Source of the DNA: Bacteroidota bacterium
GTDB lineage: Bacteria > Bacteroidota > Bacteroidia > B-17B0 > Aurantibacillaceae
Direction of reading: 5' to 3'
Length of the DNA stretch: 16,823 nucleotides
NCBI GenBank assembly: GCA_025359355.1
Contig: JANYGR010000269.1
Span: 1 to 16,823, forward strand
Positions 1-7,283 of this stretch are shown here, piece after piece. Under the pieces are notes generated by a model. It was not told the origin of the DNA. It saw only the letters and a program-made list of their open reading frames with translations, and did no database searches. Each line of letters begins with the position of its first letter. The stretch's first letter is position 1. The position numbers and the translations under genes are program-made.

Positions 1-45
1 GTTTTTGAAGGATTTGGTGGCGGTGGTTCTGGAGGGTTTTGGTAA
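1..45 (+). CDS. C-terminal tail of a TPM-domain protein (5' end outside window)
   Basis: Only the last 14 codons and the TAA stop are inside the window. They read as a Gly-rich tail, FEGFGGGGSGGFW, closely resembling the Gly/Phe/Ser-rich tail of the next gene, which ends SGGNW. In TPM-domain proteins such a tail follows the domain and a membrane helix. The simplest reading is that a paralogous TPM protein lies immediately upstream and is co-transcribed with the next gene, 16 bases away. In Bacteroidota a lemA gene often precedes such TPM pairs, but that would be outside the window. The assignment rests on the tail alone. Confidence 0.6.
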   Translation, partial: VFEGFGGGGSGGFW

Positions 46-61
46 TTAAAATTTAGATAAA

Positions 62-829
62 TTGAAACAAATTCTTACATATTTATTATTACTAATCACA
101 TTTGGTGTAATTGCTCAGGTGCCTGATAAACCAAATCCTCCGAGGTTAGTAAATAATTTCTCGAAAGAGTTTCCTAATTTTATTTCAGCCGATCAACAAC
201 AAACATTAGAAACACAATTACAAAATTTTAGTCAAGAAACATCTAATCAAATTTGCATTGTCATTGTTGATGATTTAGGCGATTATGATGCAAATACCTT
301 TGCTACTGAAATAGGAAATAAATGGGGTGTTGGTCAGAGTGATTTTAAAAATGGTGTTGTTGTATTAATTAAGCCTACGGGAGGCAAGGGACAACGTAGT
401 TTATACATTGCAGTTGGTTATGGTTTAGAAGGCGCTATCCCTGATTTAGCAACCAAAAGAATCAGAGAAAATGATATAGAGCCTTATTTTGCAGATGGTC
501 AATTTTACGAAGGTTTGCAAGCGGGTGTTAATTCCTTAATGAAAGCTGCCAAAGGCGAGTATGATCTTAAGCAGGATAATTCAAATAAAGGTGATTTACA
601 AAGCTGGATCAAACGCCATCCTATTTTATTTATCATCATTGTTATTTTTATTATACTTCTTTTAATTGCTAATAGTAAAGGCAAAGGTGGAGGCGGTGGA
701 ACCTATTTCGGTGGCGGTTTTCTAGGTGGCTTGGGTGGAGGTAGTTTTGGAGACGGAAGTTCAGGTGGTGGCTTCGGGGGCTTTGGTGGCGGTAGTTTCG
801 GAGGCGGCGGCTCAGGAGGGAACTGGTAA
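62..829 (+). CDS. TPM-domain membrane-anchored protein, Gly-rich tail
   Basis: A 255-residue exported protein. Residues 1-19 form a signal peptide (ending VIAQ). A TPM domain spans about 31-165, with typical features: a start like FPNFIS, the hydrophobic strand ICIVIVDDL at 64-72, a KNGVVVLI strand at 96-103, YIAVGYGLEG at 115-124, and IEPYFADGQFYEGL at 139-152. A single membrane helix lies at about 187-203, followed by a Gly-rich tail to the C-terminus. TPM proteins (formerly called phosphatases) are cell-envelope proteins; some act in membrane-protein maintenance, but the role here is unknown. The start is TTG: an in-frame stop lies at 47-49, no ATG is available, and the first internal Met is residue 160, far past the signal peptide. 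The gene runs convergently into holA with only two bases between the stops. Confidence 0.88.
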   Translation: MKQILTYLLLLITFGVIAQVPDKPNPPRLVNNFSKEFPNFISADQQQTLETQLQNFSQETSNQICIVIVDDLGDYDANTFATEIGNKWGVGQSDFKNGVVVLIKPTGGKGQRSLYIAVGYGLEGAIPDLATKRIRENDIEPYFADGQFYEGLQAGVNSLMKAAKGEYDLKQDNSNKGDLQSWIKRHPILFIIIVIFIILLLIANSKGKGGGGGTYFGGGFLGGLGGGSFGDGSSGGGFGGFGGGSFGGGGSGGNW

Positions 830-831
830 AA

Positions 832-1908
832 TTACTGATGTAAAATTTTAAACATCAATTCTTTCATCAGCTCACCATTATTTACACCAGTATTATCAAC
901 TCCTTTGGTTTTCAAATCATATTCTTTTAAGTAACTAAAAATCGATTTTAATTTAGCCGTGTTGTAGTTTTTAGCAGCAGTCACATAACCATCCACAAAA
1001 AATGGATTAACACCCAATACTTGCGCTACTACAAATTTAGATTTATCAGGCGCAAAATGATAAAGCAATATCTTTGTAAAATAGCCATACAGCGAGCTTA
1101 ACGTCATTACAGCAGGATGTTCTTTTTCGTTAGCCGAAAAATAATTGATGATTCTATTCGCTTTTAAAATATCTTTTTTTGCTATAGCATCTTGCAATTC
1201 AAATACATTAAATTCTTTACTAATGCCAATATTATCCTGAACGAGCTCTAATGTTATTTCCTCACCTTCTTTCAGGTTAATAAATAATTTTTCTACTTCA
1301 TTCGCTATTTTAGAAAGATCATTACCAAGACTTTCTGCCAATAAATAAGAGGCTTTCGGACTAATCTTAAATTTGTGTTCTTGCACAAACTCCGTAATCC
1401 ATTCAGGAATTTTATTATCGTATAGTTTTTTTGTTTCTAAAAAAACATGGTTTTTTTGCAAGGATTTATAAATCGTACTTCGCTTATCTAAGGTTTTGTA
1501 TTTATAGCAAAATACTAAGATGGTGGATGTTTGAGGTTGTTGTAAATAAGCCACCAGCGCATTAGCAGAGCCACTTGTTTTTTTTGCAGGAGCATCAGAA
1601 TCATCGTCATCATCACCACTACCAGATCCTTTACCAAGTTCTTTAAGGTTTTGCGCTTCTTTTACAATAATGACTTGGTATTCGCTCATCATCGGAAATC
1701 GTTTAGCCGCCGAAATAATGGTATTCATGTCAGCTTCTTTTCCGTAAAGAATTGTTTGATTAAATTCTTGTTCACTTTCGTCGAGTACATTTTTTTCAAT
1801 GTAATCGCTTACCATATCAATGTAATACGCTTCTTCGCCACTTAAAAAATAAATGGGTTTGAATATTTTACGTTTTAAATCCGTTAATATTTGAGTAACT
1901 TCTTTCAT
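832..1908 (-). CDS. holA: DNA polymerase III subunit delta
   Basis: A 358-residue protein of the HolA family, the clamp-loader subunit that opens the sliding clamp during replication. The N-terminal signature is visible: PIYFLSGEEAYYID at 18-31, followed by the P-loop-like fold region with RFPMMSEYQVIIVKEA at 70-85. A middle part carries LAESLGNDLSKIANEVEKL at 190-208, and the C-terminal helical collar region includes FNVFELQDAIAKKD at 233-246. The length is normal for the family. An unusual low-complexity stretch rich in Gly, Ser and Asp (about 92-115, with five consecutive Asp) interrupts the N-terminal domain. The start is ATG. The gene lies 15 bases downstream of the DUF486 gene on the same strand and is probably co-transcribed with it. 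Confidence 0.92.
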   Translation of the reverse strand: MKEVTQILTDLKRKIFKPIYFLSGEEAYYIDMVSDYIEKNVLDESEQEFNQTILYGKEADMNTIISAAKRFPMMSEYQVIIVKEAQNLKELGKGSGSGDDDDDSDAPAKKTSGSANALVAYLQQPQTSTILVFCYKYKTLDKRSTIYKSLQKNHVFLETKKLYDNKIPEWITEFVQEHKFKISPKASYLLAESLGNDLSKIANEVEKLFINLKEGEEITLELVQDNIGISKEFNVFELQDAIAKKDILKANRIINYFSANEKEHPAVMTLSSLYGYFTKILLYHFAPDKSKFVVAQVLGVNPFFVDGYVTAAKNYNTAKLKSIFSYLKEYDLKTKGVDNTGVNNGELMKELMFKILHQ

Positions 1909-1923
1909 AGATAGGCGTCAAAG

Positions 1924-2277
1924 TTACTTTTTAAAAAAGAAAAACACGGCAATAATTAAACACAAAAAACCAACAACGTGGTTCCAGCGTAAACTGTCTG
2001 TTTTAAAGAATATCAAAGTGAAAATAACAAATACCGAAATTGAAATCACTTCTTGAATGATCTTTAGCTGCCACATATTAAAGGGACCGCCATTAGTAAT
2101 ACTTCCAATTTTATTGGCAGGAACCATTAAACTATATTCGCATAAAGCAATGCCCCAGCTAATTGCTATTGCTAACAACATTCCTACATTCTTGAATTTT
2201 AAATGGCCGTACCAAGCAATAGTCATAAAGGTATTGGAGGCAAGGAGTAATAAGATAGTGATGAGACCTTTTGGCAT
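1924..2277 (-). CDS. DUF486 / DMT-type small membrane protein
   Basis: A 117-residue integral membrane protein with about four helices, of the DUF486 family that resembles small drug/metabolite transporters. Family marks are a helix with NTFMTIAWYGHLK at 15-27, the segment ALCEYSLMVPANKIG at 44-58, and WQLKIIQEVISI at 69-80, followed by a last helix ending in three or more Phe and two Lys. The length is complete for the family. The start is ATG at 2277. Substrate and function are unknown for this family. The gene is upstream of holA with a 15-base gap, and 137 bases separate it from the small gene behind it. No convincing promoter was found in that gap. Confidence 0.85.
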   Translation of the reverse strand: MPKGLITILLLLASNTFMTIAWYGHLKFKNVGMLLAIAISWGIALCEYSLMVPANKIGSITNGGPFNMWQLKIIQEVISISVFVIFTLIFFKTDSLRWNHVVGFLCLIIAVFFFFKK

Positions 2278-2414
2278 GGCTAATTTTATTTAAGGGAATC
2301 TTTAAAAATTCATTTTTCGAGGCGAACAAGTTTTTGAAAACGTAGAATACATTGGTATTTGAGGCTTTCAAACATGCAGTTCAACGATGAAAAAGGGATT
2401 AAATAGAGATTCCA

Positions 2415-2711
2415 TTATGCTTTTTTTACTTTAGTTTCTTTGATGCCTAATTTTTTCATGCTGCGTTTCTTTTGTTTTTTGGCAGCCCTTAATTGTCGGC
2501 GTTGATCTCTGGCGTTGGTTTTGTTCAATTGTGCACTAGGCTTGTCTTTTGCTTTTTTATCTAAATATGGATTAAATGATTGACGGTTTTTACGTCGTTT
2601 AAACGATTTACGCCACATTTTTTTCCGCTCTTTACTTTCTGTAAACTGCGCTTTCATTGGCAGATAGGTTGTAAATAGAAAAATTAAGATTATAGAAATA
2701 CGTTTAATCAT
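2415..2711 (-). CDS. Small, strongly basic exported protein, unknown function
   Basis: A 98-residue protein with a convincing signal peptide (residues 1-21, hydrophobic core ISIILIFLFTTYL, ending MKAQ). The part after the signal is very basic: about 31 of 77 residues are Lys or Arg, in clusters such as KERKKMWRKSFKRRKNR and KKQKKRSMKK. No known domain is recognised. No cysteine is present, so it is not a lipoprotein. Possible roles are binding to acidic surface polymers, LPS or extracellular DNA, or a structural envelope role; these are guesses from charge. The coding frame is supported by the signal peptide and by the ATG start, but short basic reading frames in AT-rich DNA can be spurious, so some doubt remains. 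Confidence 0.65.
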   Translation of the reverse strand: MIKRISIILIFLFTTYLPMKAQFTESKERKKMWRKSFKRRKNRQSFNPYLDKKAKDKPSAQLNKTNARDQRRQLRAAKKQKKRSMKKLGIKETKVKKA

Positions 2712-3106
2712 ATATGCAAATAACGGTTTTTATTAAAAAGGTTACTGTTTTAAACGCATTATTTACTAACAAGTAATTAATGGTAATACTAAAGATTTTT
2801 GTGAAGAAAAATAAATATAATTAGTTCCAATTTATGAGTGTTTTTATTGGCAAAATAGATCATGTTTTAATGAAATTTTGAATAGACCGAGAGCGTAGGA
2901 CTGTCAAAAATGCGGGCAGAGTGGCGGTGAATCGAGAATTCAAGATTTTAGTGTAGCTATAGCGAAACGTGAAAATCGTAGAATTCCGAGAGGAGCGTGG
3001 AGCATATTTTTGACTTGATTTTTTGTTTCTTTTTCATCTAAGGAAAAAGATAGAAAGATAAATAGCCTACTAAATAATTACTAAAGCCTAATTAATAGCA
3101 ATTCCT
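2712..3106. other. Gene-free stretch between divergent genes
   Basis: No protein-coding gene is supported between the small basic protein (-) and bioB (+). The first part, to about 2880, is plain AT-rich sequence that should hold the promoter for the leftward gene, though no clear TAnnTTTG match was found. The second part, about 2887-3050, is richer in G and C and holds the repeat element listed separately. The bioB promoter follows at 3107. Confidence 0.7.
2887..3050. repeat. Intergenic inverted-repeat element with terminal hairpin
   Basis: The arms GTCAAAAAT (2903-2911) and ATTTTTGAC (3006-3014) are exact inverted repeats. They enclose an imperfect palindrome centred on the 8-base palindrome GCTATAGC at 2956-2963. 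Inner matches are GAATTC at 2936-2941 and 2981-2986, and GATTTT (2944-2949) against AAAATC (2972-2977). A direct repeat also exists: CCGAGAGCGTAGGA at 2887-2900 resembles CCGAGAGGAGCGTGGA at 2986-3001. To the right, TCTTTTTC (3028-3035) pairs with GAAAAAGA (3043-3050) across a 7-base loop. The element stands out from its AT-rich surroundings by composition. It may be a dispersed non-coding repeat, the footprint of a non-autonomous element, or a structured RNA. No second copy lies in this window. Confidence 0.6.
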
Positions 3107-3137
3107 TTTGGAGATTACAGCATTAGTAGTAAATTTG
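3107..3137 (+). promoter_or_regulatory. Bacteroidetes-type promoter for bioB
   Basis: TTTG at 3107-3110, then exactly 19 bases, then TAAATTTG at 3130-3137. This matches both consensus boxes (-33 TTTG and -7 TAnnTTTG) of the Bacteroidetes primary sigma factor with the preferred spacing. Transcription would begin about 3144, leaving a leader of about 15 nucleotides before the ATG at 3159. Confidence 0.75.
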
Positions 3138-3158
3138 TTAGATAAGATTTGTAATAAA

Positions 3159-4139
3159 ATGGCTATAAAAGATTGGACTAAAGAAGAAATTTTAGAGGTG
3201 TATAACACACCCTTAATGGAATTAATATATAAAGCAGCAGAAGTTCATAAGCAACATCATACAATAGGTGAAGTTCAAGTGAGCTCGTTATTATCAATAA
3301 AAACAGGCGGTTGCCCCGAAGATTGTTCTTATTGCCCGCAAGCAGCTCGTTACCACACAGAAGTTAAAGTTCATAAATTAATGAGCGTTCCCGAAGTAGA
3401 TGCTGCAGCCAATAATGCTAAAGCTGGTGGAGCAAGTCGCATGTGTTTAGGCGCAGCTTGGCGTGAAGTACGTGATAATAAAGATTTTGATACTGTGTTA
3501 GACATGGTAAAAACCATTAATAGCAAAGGATTAGAAGTATGTGCTACTTTAGGTATGGTTACCGAAGATCAAGCGAAACGCTTAGCAGAAGCTGGATTAT
3601 ATGCATATAATCATAATATTGATACAAGCGAAGAGAATTACGAAAATATTATTTCTACGCGTAAGTTTGACGACCGTTTAAATACGATCAATAACGTTCG
3701 TAAAGCTGGATTAACAGTGTGTTCTGGAGGTATTATTGGAATGGGCGAAAAAATTGAAGATAGAGTAGGGATGTTATATACGTTAAGTTTGTTGCGTCCT
3801 CAGCCAGAGTCTGTGCCGATTAATGCACTAGTAGCGGTAGAAGGAACTCCAATGGAAGATCAGCCACCAGTGCCAATTTGGGACATGATTCGTATGATTG
3901 CAACAGCTCGTATTGTATTGCCAAGAACTGCTGTTCGCTTATCTGCTGGGCGTTTAAGCATGAGTATGGAAGGACAAGCGCTATGTTTTATGGCAGGAGC
4001 AAATTCTATTTTTGCAGGCGAAAAATTATTAACCACTGCAAATCCTTTATACAACCAGGATATGGAGATGTTTAAAATTCTTGGTTTATCAAATAAGCAA
4101 GCCTTCGTTGATAAATTAAAAAAAGAAGAATTAGTATAA
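3159..4139 (+). CDS. bioB: Biotin synthase
   Basis: A 326-residue radical-SAM enzyme that inserts sulfur into dethiobiotin to make biotin, in the cytoplasm. The radical-SAM motif CxxxCxxC is at Cys52, Cys56 and Cys59 within GGCPEDCSYCPQAAR. Ligands of the second, sacrificial [2Fe-2S] cluster are all present: Cys96, Cys128, Cys188 and Arg260 (in AVRLSAGR), at almost the same positions as in E. coli BioB. YNHNIDTSEENY at 150-161 is also typical. The ATG at 3159 is chosen. A longer frame starts at a TTG at 3108, but that TTG is part of the promoter -33 box and would put the start upstream of the transcript. The enzyme is first in an operon with a WG-repeat gene (21-base gap) and bioF. Confidence 0.96.
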   Translation: MAIKDWTKEEILEVYNTPLMELIYKAAEVHKQHHTIGEVQVSSLLSIKTGGCPEDCSYCPQAARYHTEVKVHKLMSVPEVDAAANNAKAGGASRMCLGAAWREVRDNKDFDTVLDMVKTINSKGLEVCATLGMVTEDQAKRLAEAGLYAYNHNIDTSEENYENIISTRKFDDRLNTINNVRKAGLTVCSGGIIGMGEKIEDRVGMLYTLSLLRPQPESVPINALVAVEGTPMEDQPPVPIWDMIRMIATARIVLPRTAVRLSAGRLSMSMEGQALCFMAGANSIFAGEKLLTTANPLYNQDMEMFKILGLSNKQAFVDKLKKEELV

Positions 4140-4160
4140 TTATACAATCATCAACTTATT

Positions 4161-4637
4161 ATGAAAAAGATAATTTTATTAAGCATCCTCATTAGTGCGA
4201 GTACTTTGGTTTTTGGACAATCAACAGAAATATCTAGTAAGTACGACAAAATTGATAAGTTTGATAAGGAAGTTGCATTCGTTCATAAAAATGGATTGGT
4301 AGGCTTAATTAATTCTAAAGGTAAGGAAGTCATTAAACCTGAGTATGAAAAAATATCGGCTTTTGGAACTGATAACATTGCATACACTACAAAAGGAGGC
4401 TTAATAGGCTTAATTGATGTGAATGGAAAAGTATTAGTAGACAATAAATATGATAAAATAGGTGGCTTTAAAAATAATCAAGCGATTGTTAAAAAAGGTG
4501 ATGCCTATGGAGTAATTGACAAAGCAGGAAAATTAATTGTGGATGTCAAATACAATAAATTGGTGTTTGAAAAAAATGGAATTCTTAAGGCTGTAAATGC
4601 TGATGGTTCAGAGGTGTTGATTAAGCCAAACAAATAG
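4161..4637 (+). CDS. Exported WG-repeat protein in the biotin operon
   Basis: A 158-residue protein. Residues 1-20 are a signal peptide (ending LVFGQ), with no lipobox cysteine. The mature part consists of about three WG-type (KWG-like) repeats of some 30-35 residues: NGLVGLINSKGKEVIKPEY at 44-62, GGLIGLIDVNGKVLVDNKY at 79-97, and AYGVIDKAGKLIVDVKY at 115-131. The pattern hydrophobic-Gly-hydrophobic-Ile-Asp/Asn-x-x-Gly-Lys, then Tyr-Asp-Lys-Ile, recurs. Trp is replaced by Leu or Tyr. These repeats form beta-rich binding structures; no enzymatic function is known for them. It sits between bioB (21 bases) and bioF (2 bases) on the same strand and is almost certainly co-transcribed. A signal-bearing protein inside a cytoplasmic biosynthesis operon is unexpected. 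Confidence 0.82.
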   Translation: MKKIILLSILISASTLVFGQSTEISSKYDKIDKFDKEVAFVHKNGLVGLINSKGKEVIKPEYEKISAFGTDNIAYTTKGGLIGLIDVNGKVLVDNKYDKIGGFKNNQAIVKKGDAYGVIDKAGKLIVDVKYNKLVFEKNGILKAVNADGSEVLIKPNK

Positions 4638-4639
4638 TA

Positions 4640-5761
4640 ATGAACGATGATCTAAAACAGCCATCAACCATTTTCAGTTTATTACAACAACGAAAAGAAC
4701 AACAAGCGTTTCGTACACTTAAGTTAGATTACCCAACCATAGATTTTTCGAGTAATGATTATCTAGGATTTTCGACTCAAGGGATTTTACATCGAGAGAT
4801 CAATAAGCTTGATTCATCAATAAAAATAGGCTCTACAGGCTCTCGCTTAATTTCTGGAAACTCATCTTTGTATCAGGAATTAGAACAAACTATTGCTATT
4901 TTTCATCAATCTGAATCTGCTTTAATATTTAATTCAGGATACGATGCTAACTTAGGTTTATTATCAAGTGTTCCACAAAAAGGCGATTTAATTTTAAGTG
5001 ATGAGTTGATTCATGCATCGTTAATTGATGGGATAAGGCTTAGTTACGCCACTTATTATAAATTCAAACATAATTCCTTAGAGGCTTTAGAAGCTTTATT
5101 GATAAGGCATAAGGAGGCATTTAATGAAGTTTATATTGTTGTTGAAAGTGTATACTCAATGGATGGCGATTGTGCGCCATTAAAAGAATATGTGTTGTTG
5201 TGTAAAAAATATAATGCTCATCTCATTGTTGACGAAGCGCATGCCATTGGTGTGTTTGGAATGCAAGGCAAAGGTTTATGTAACGACTTACAAATTGAAA
5301 AAGATTGCTTTGCTCGCATCTATACTTATGGTAAAGCGATGGGCTGTCACGGCGCATCAGTTGTAGGAAGTAGCGCACTAAAAGATTTTTTAATTAATTT
5401 TTCTCGCTCATTTATTTATACCACAGCTATGCCCGAACATAGCTTATTGGCTATTCAAGCGGCTTATCAGTTACTTCAATCAACTCAACAAATTACAGAA
5501 CTCAAAAATAACATTGCTTACTTTAACTCTAAAATAACCGTTTCCAGCTCGTTTATAGAGAGTGTCAGTTCTATACACTGTAAAATTGTTTCTGGTAATC
5601 AACAGGTTCAAACGTTAGAAGACACGTGTTGGAAACATAATTTATTTGTTAAATCTATCAAAAGCCCTACCGTTAAAGCAACACAGGAACGTATCCGTAT
5701 TTGCTTACACGCTTTTAATACGCAACAAGAAATTGATTTGCTTTTAATTTTTTTAGTATAA
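4640..5761 (+). CDS. bioF: 8-amino-7-oxononanoate synthase (KAPA synthase)
   Basis: A 373-residue PLP-dependent enzyme of the alpha-oxoamine synthase family. BioF condenses pimeloyl-ACP or pimeloyl-CoA with L-alanine as the first step of biotin ring assembly. Visible motifs are SSNDYLGF at 37-44, GSTGSRLISGN at 64-74, FNSGYDANLG at 97-106, His125 in DELIHAS (stacks on PLP), VDEAHAIGVFG at 197-207 with Asp198, and the Schiff-base Lys232 in TYGKAMGCHGA. Glycine C-acetyltransferase and serine palmitoyltransferase share these motifs; the shorter length and the bioB neighbour decide for BioF. The ATG start lies two bases after the stop of the WG-repeat gene, so translation may be coupled. No bioA, bioD or bioC follows, so those genes must lie elsewhere. 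Confidence 0.9.
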   Translation: MNDDLKQPSTIFSLLQQRKEQQAFRTLKLDYPTIDFSSNDYLGFSTQGILHREINKLDSSIKIGSTGSRLISGNSSLYQELEQTIAIFHQSESALIFNSGYDANLGLLSSVPQKGDLILSDELIHASLIDGIRLSYATYYKFKHNSLEALEALLIRHKEAFNEVYIVVESVYSMDGDCAPLKEYVLLCKKYNAHLIVDEAHAIGVFGMQGKGLCNDLQIEKDCFARIYTYGKAMGCHGASVVGSSALKDFLINFSRSFIYTTAMPEHSLLAIQAAYQLLQSTQQITELKNNIAYFNSKITVSSSFIESVSSIHCKIVSGNQQVQTLEDTCWKHNLFVKSIKSPTVKATQERIRICLHAFNTQQEIDLLLIFLV

Positions 5762-5775
5762 CACTCAACTAATTC

Positions 5776-5806
5776 TTTGTAAAATCACTATTTATAAATA
5801 TATTTA
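5776..5806 (+). promoter_or_regulatory. Bacteroidetes-type promoter for the phosphohexomutase gene
   Basis: TTTG at 5776-5779, a 19-base spacer, then TATATTTA at 5799-5806, which matches TAnnTTTG at every fixed base but the last. The expected transcription start is near 5813, about 15 bases before the ATG at 5828. This suggests the gene is not solely dependent on the biotin operon promoter. Confidence 0.5.
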
Positions 5807-5827
5807 AGCTTTATATCACACATCATT

Positions 5828-7234
5828 ATGACAAAAATTAAATTTGGAACAGACGGCTGGAGAGCCATTATAGCTAAGGATTTCACAGTAGAAAATGTAG
5901 CACGTGTAACGGAGGCAACTTCTATTTGGCTTAAGAAAAATTTTGAAAAGCCTAGTGTTGTTGTTGGGCACGATTGCCGTTTTGCAGGTGAATTGTTTGC
6001 TGAAACAGCCACTAAAATATTTATAGCAAATGGTATAAAAGTATATCTAGCAAAAGACTTTGTAAGTACGCCCATGGTATCATTAGGTACTGTAAAATAT
6101 GGCGCAAGCTTAGGAATTATCCTCACCGCTTCTCACAATCCCCCGTCCTACAATGGCTATAAATTAAAAGGAAGTTATGGCGGCCCTTTAGGCCCAGAGC
6201 AAGTGCAAGAAGTGGAAGATATGATTGCTGATAAAAGCACCATTAATTTAGATAGTATAGATTTAAAAGTGGCAGAACAAAATGGTTTATTGCAAATTGT
6301 TCCGCTTGAAGATATGTATGTAAAACATGTGGAAGAGAATTTTGATTTAGCATTAATAAAAAAATCAGGAATTCGTTTTGCTTATGATAGTATGTATGGT
6401 GCTGGACAACGCGTGATGTTTCGCTTATTTCCTGAAATTGTGCATTTACATAATGAGTATAACCCTAGTTTTTATGGGCAAGCGCCAGAGCCTATTCATA
6501 AAAATTTAACTGAATTTTCTAATTTAATTAAAACACGTGGTGATATTGATTGTGGCTTAGTAACCGATGGAGATGCCGACCGTATTGGATTATATGATGG
6601 TAAAGGAAATTTTGTGGACTCGCATCACATTATTTTATTGTTAGTGCATTACATGGTTAAATACAAACATAAAAAAGCAAAAGTCTGTACGGCTTTTTCT
6701 ACGACAGTGAAACTAAAAAACATGTGCGACCATTATGGCTTGCCATTGGATGTGGTAAAAATTGGCTTTAAATATATTTGTGGGATTATGATTACCGAAG
6801 ATGTATTAGTAGGTGGCGAAGAGAGCGGTGGCATTGCTATTAAAGGACATATCCCTGAACGTGATGGCATTTGGATGGGATTAGTATTATGGGAGTTTAT
6901 GGCTAAAACGGGTAAATCATTGACTGAATTAATTGAAGAGGTGTATGCAATTACAGGTACGTTTTGGTTTGAGCGCAACGACTTAACTATTGCTGAAGAG
7001 TTGAAATTAAAAATAATGGATAATTGCAAAAAAGGTGTGTACACCCAATTTGGAAAATATAAAGTGGAGCGTGTAGATGATTTAGATGGGTATAAATTTT
7101 TTATTGATGATAATACTTGGACAATGCTGCGCGCATCAGGTACAGAGCCAGTATTGCGTGTATATGCCGAAGGAAAAGATAAAGCACAAGCATTTGATAT
7201 TTTAGAAGAAGTGAAAAAAGTAATTTTTGCTTAA
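5828..7234 (+). CDS. Phosphoglucomutase / phosphomannomutase family protein
   Basis: A 468-residue alpha-D-phosphohexomutase, a cytoplasmic enzyme that moves phosphate between C6 and C1 of hexoses to feed glycan and nucleotide-sugar synthesis. All four active-site elements are visible: the phosphoserine loop TASHNP with Ser102, the Mg2+ loop DGDADR at 247-252, the sugar-recognition loop GEESGG at 330-335, and the phosphate-binding loop RASGTEP at 435-441. The N-terminal start KFGTDGWRA is also typical. Length is normal. Whether it prefers glucose, mannose or glucosamine phosphate cannot be told: GEESGG is usual for enzymes acting on glucose and mannose phosphates. The start is ATG with its own likely promoter. 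It converges on recO. Confidence 0.93.
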   Translation: MTKIKFGTDGWRAIIAKDFTVENVARVTEATSIWLKKNFEKPSVVVGHDCRFAGELFAETATKIFIANGIKVYLAKDFVSTPMVSLGTVKYGASLGIILTASHNPPSYNGYKLKGSYGGPLGPEQVQEVEDMIADKSTINLDSIDLKVAEQNGLLQIVPLEDMYVKHVEENFDLALIKKSGIRFAYDSMYGAGQRVMFRLFPEIVHLHNEYNPSFYGQAPEPIHKNLTEFSNLIKTRGDIDCGLVTDGDADRIGLYDGKGNFVDSHHIILLLVHYMVKYKHKKAKVCTAFSTTVKLKNMCDHYGLPLDVVKIGFKYICGIMITEDVLVGGEESGGIAIKGHIPERDGIWMGLVLWEFMAKTGKSLTELIEEVYAITGTFWFERNDLTIAEELKLKIMDNCKKGVYTQFGKYKVERVDDLDGYKFFIDDNTWTMLRASGTEPVLRVYAEGKDKAQAFDILEEVKKVIFA

Positions 7235-7283
7235 TTCATTGGAGTATAAAGTAGATTGTGTAATTAGCTAGAAGAACGATAAT

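Noticed and set aside
1651..1845. Open frame on the plus strand inside holA
   Set aside because: Antisense shadow of a well-supported gene, without signal, domain or promoter.
2278..2414. Promoter for the DUF486-holA pair
   Set aside because: A TTTG occurs on the minus strand, but the box 19 bases on (TATTCTAC) matches the consensus poorly.
3108..3158. N-terminal extension of BioB from a TTG at 3108
   Set aside because: The TTG overlaps the -33 promoter box and precedes the expected transcript start; the extra 17 residues are not BioB-like, while the ATG at 3159 gives the family's usual N-terminus.
3860..4147. Open frame on the minus strand inside bioB
   Set aside because: Antisense shadow of conserved BioB coding sequence; no independent evidence.
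4640..5761. Serine palmitoyltransferase or glycine C-acetyltransferase instead of BioF
   Set aside because: Shared PLP motifs allow it, but operon membership with bioB and the short length favour BioF.
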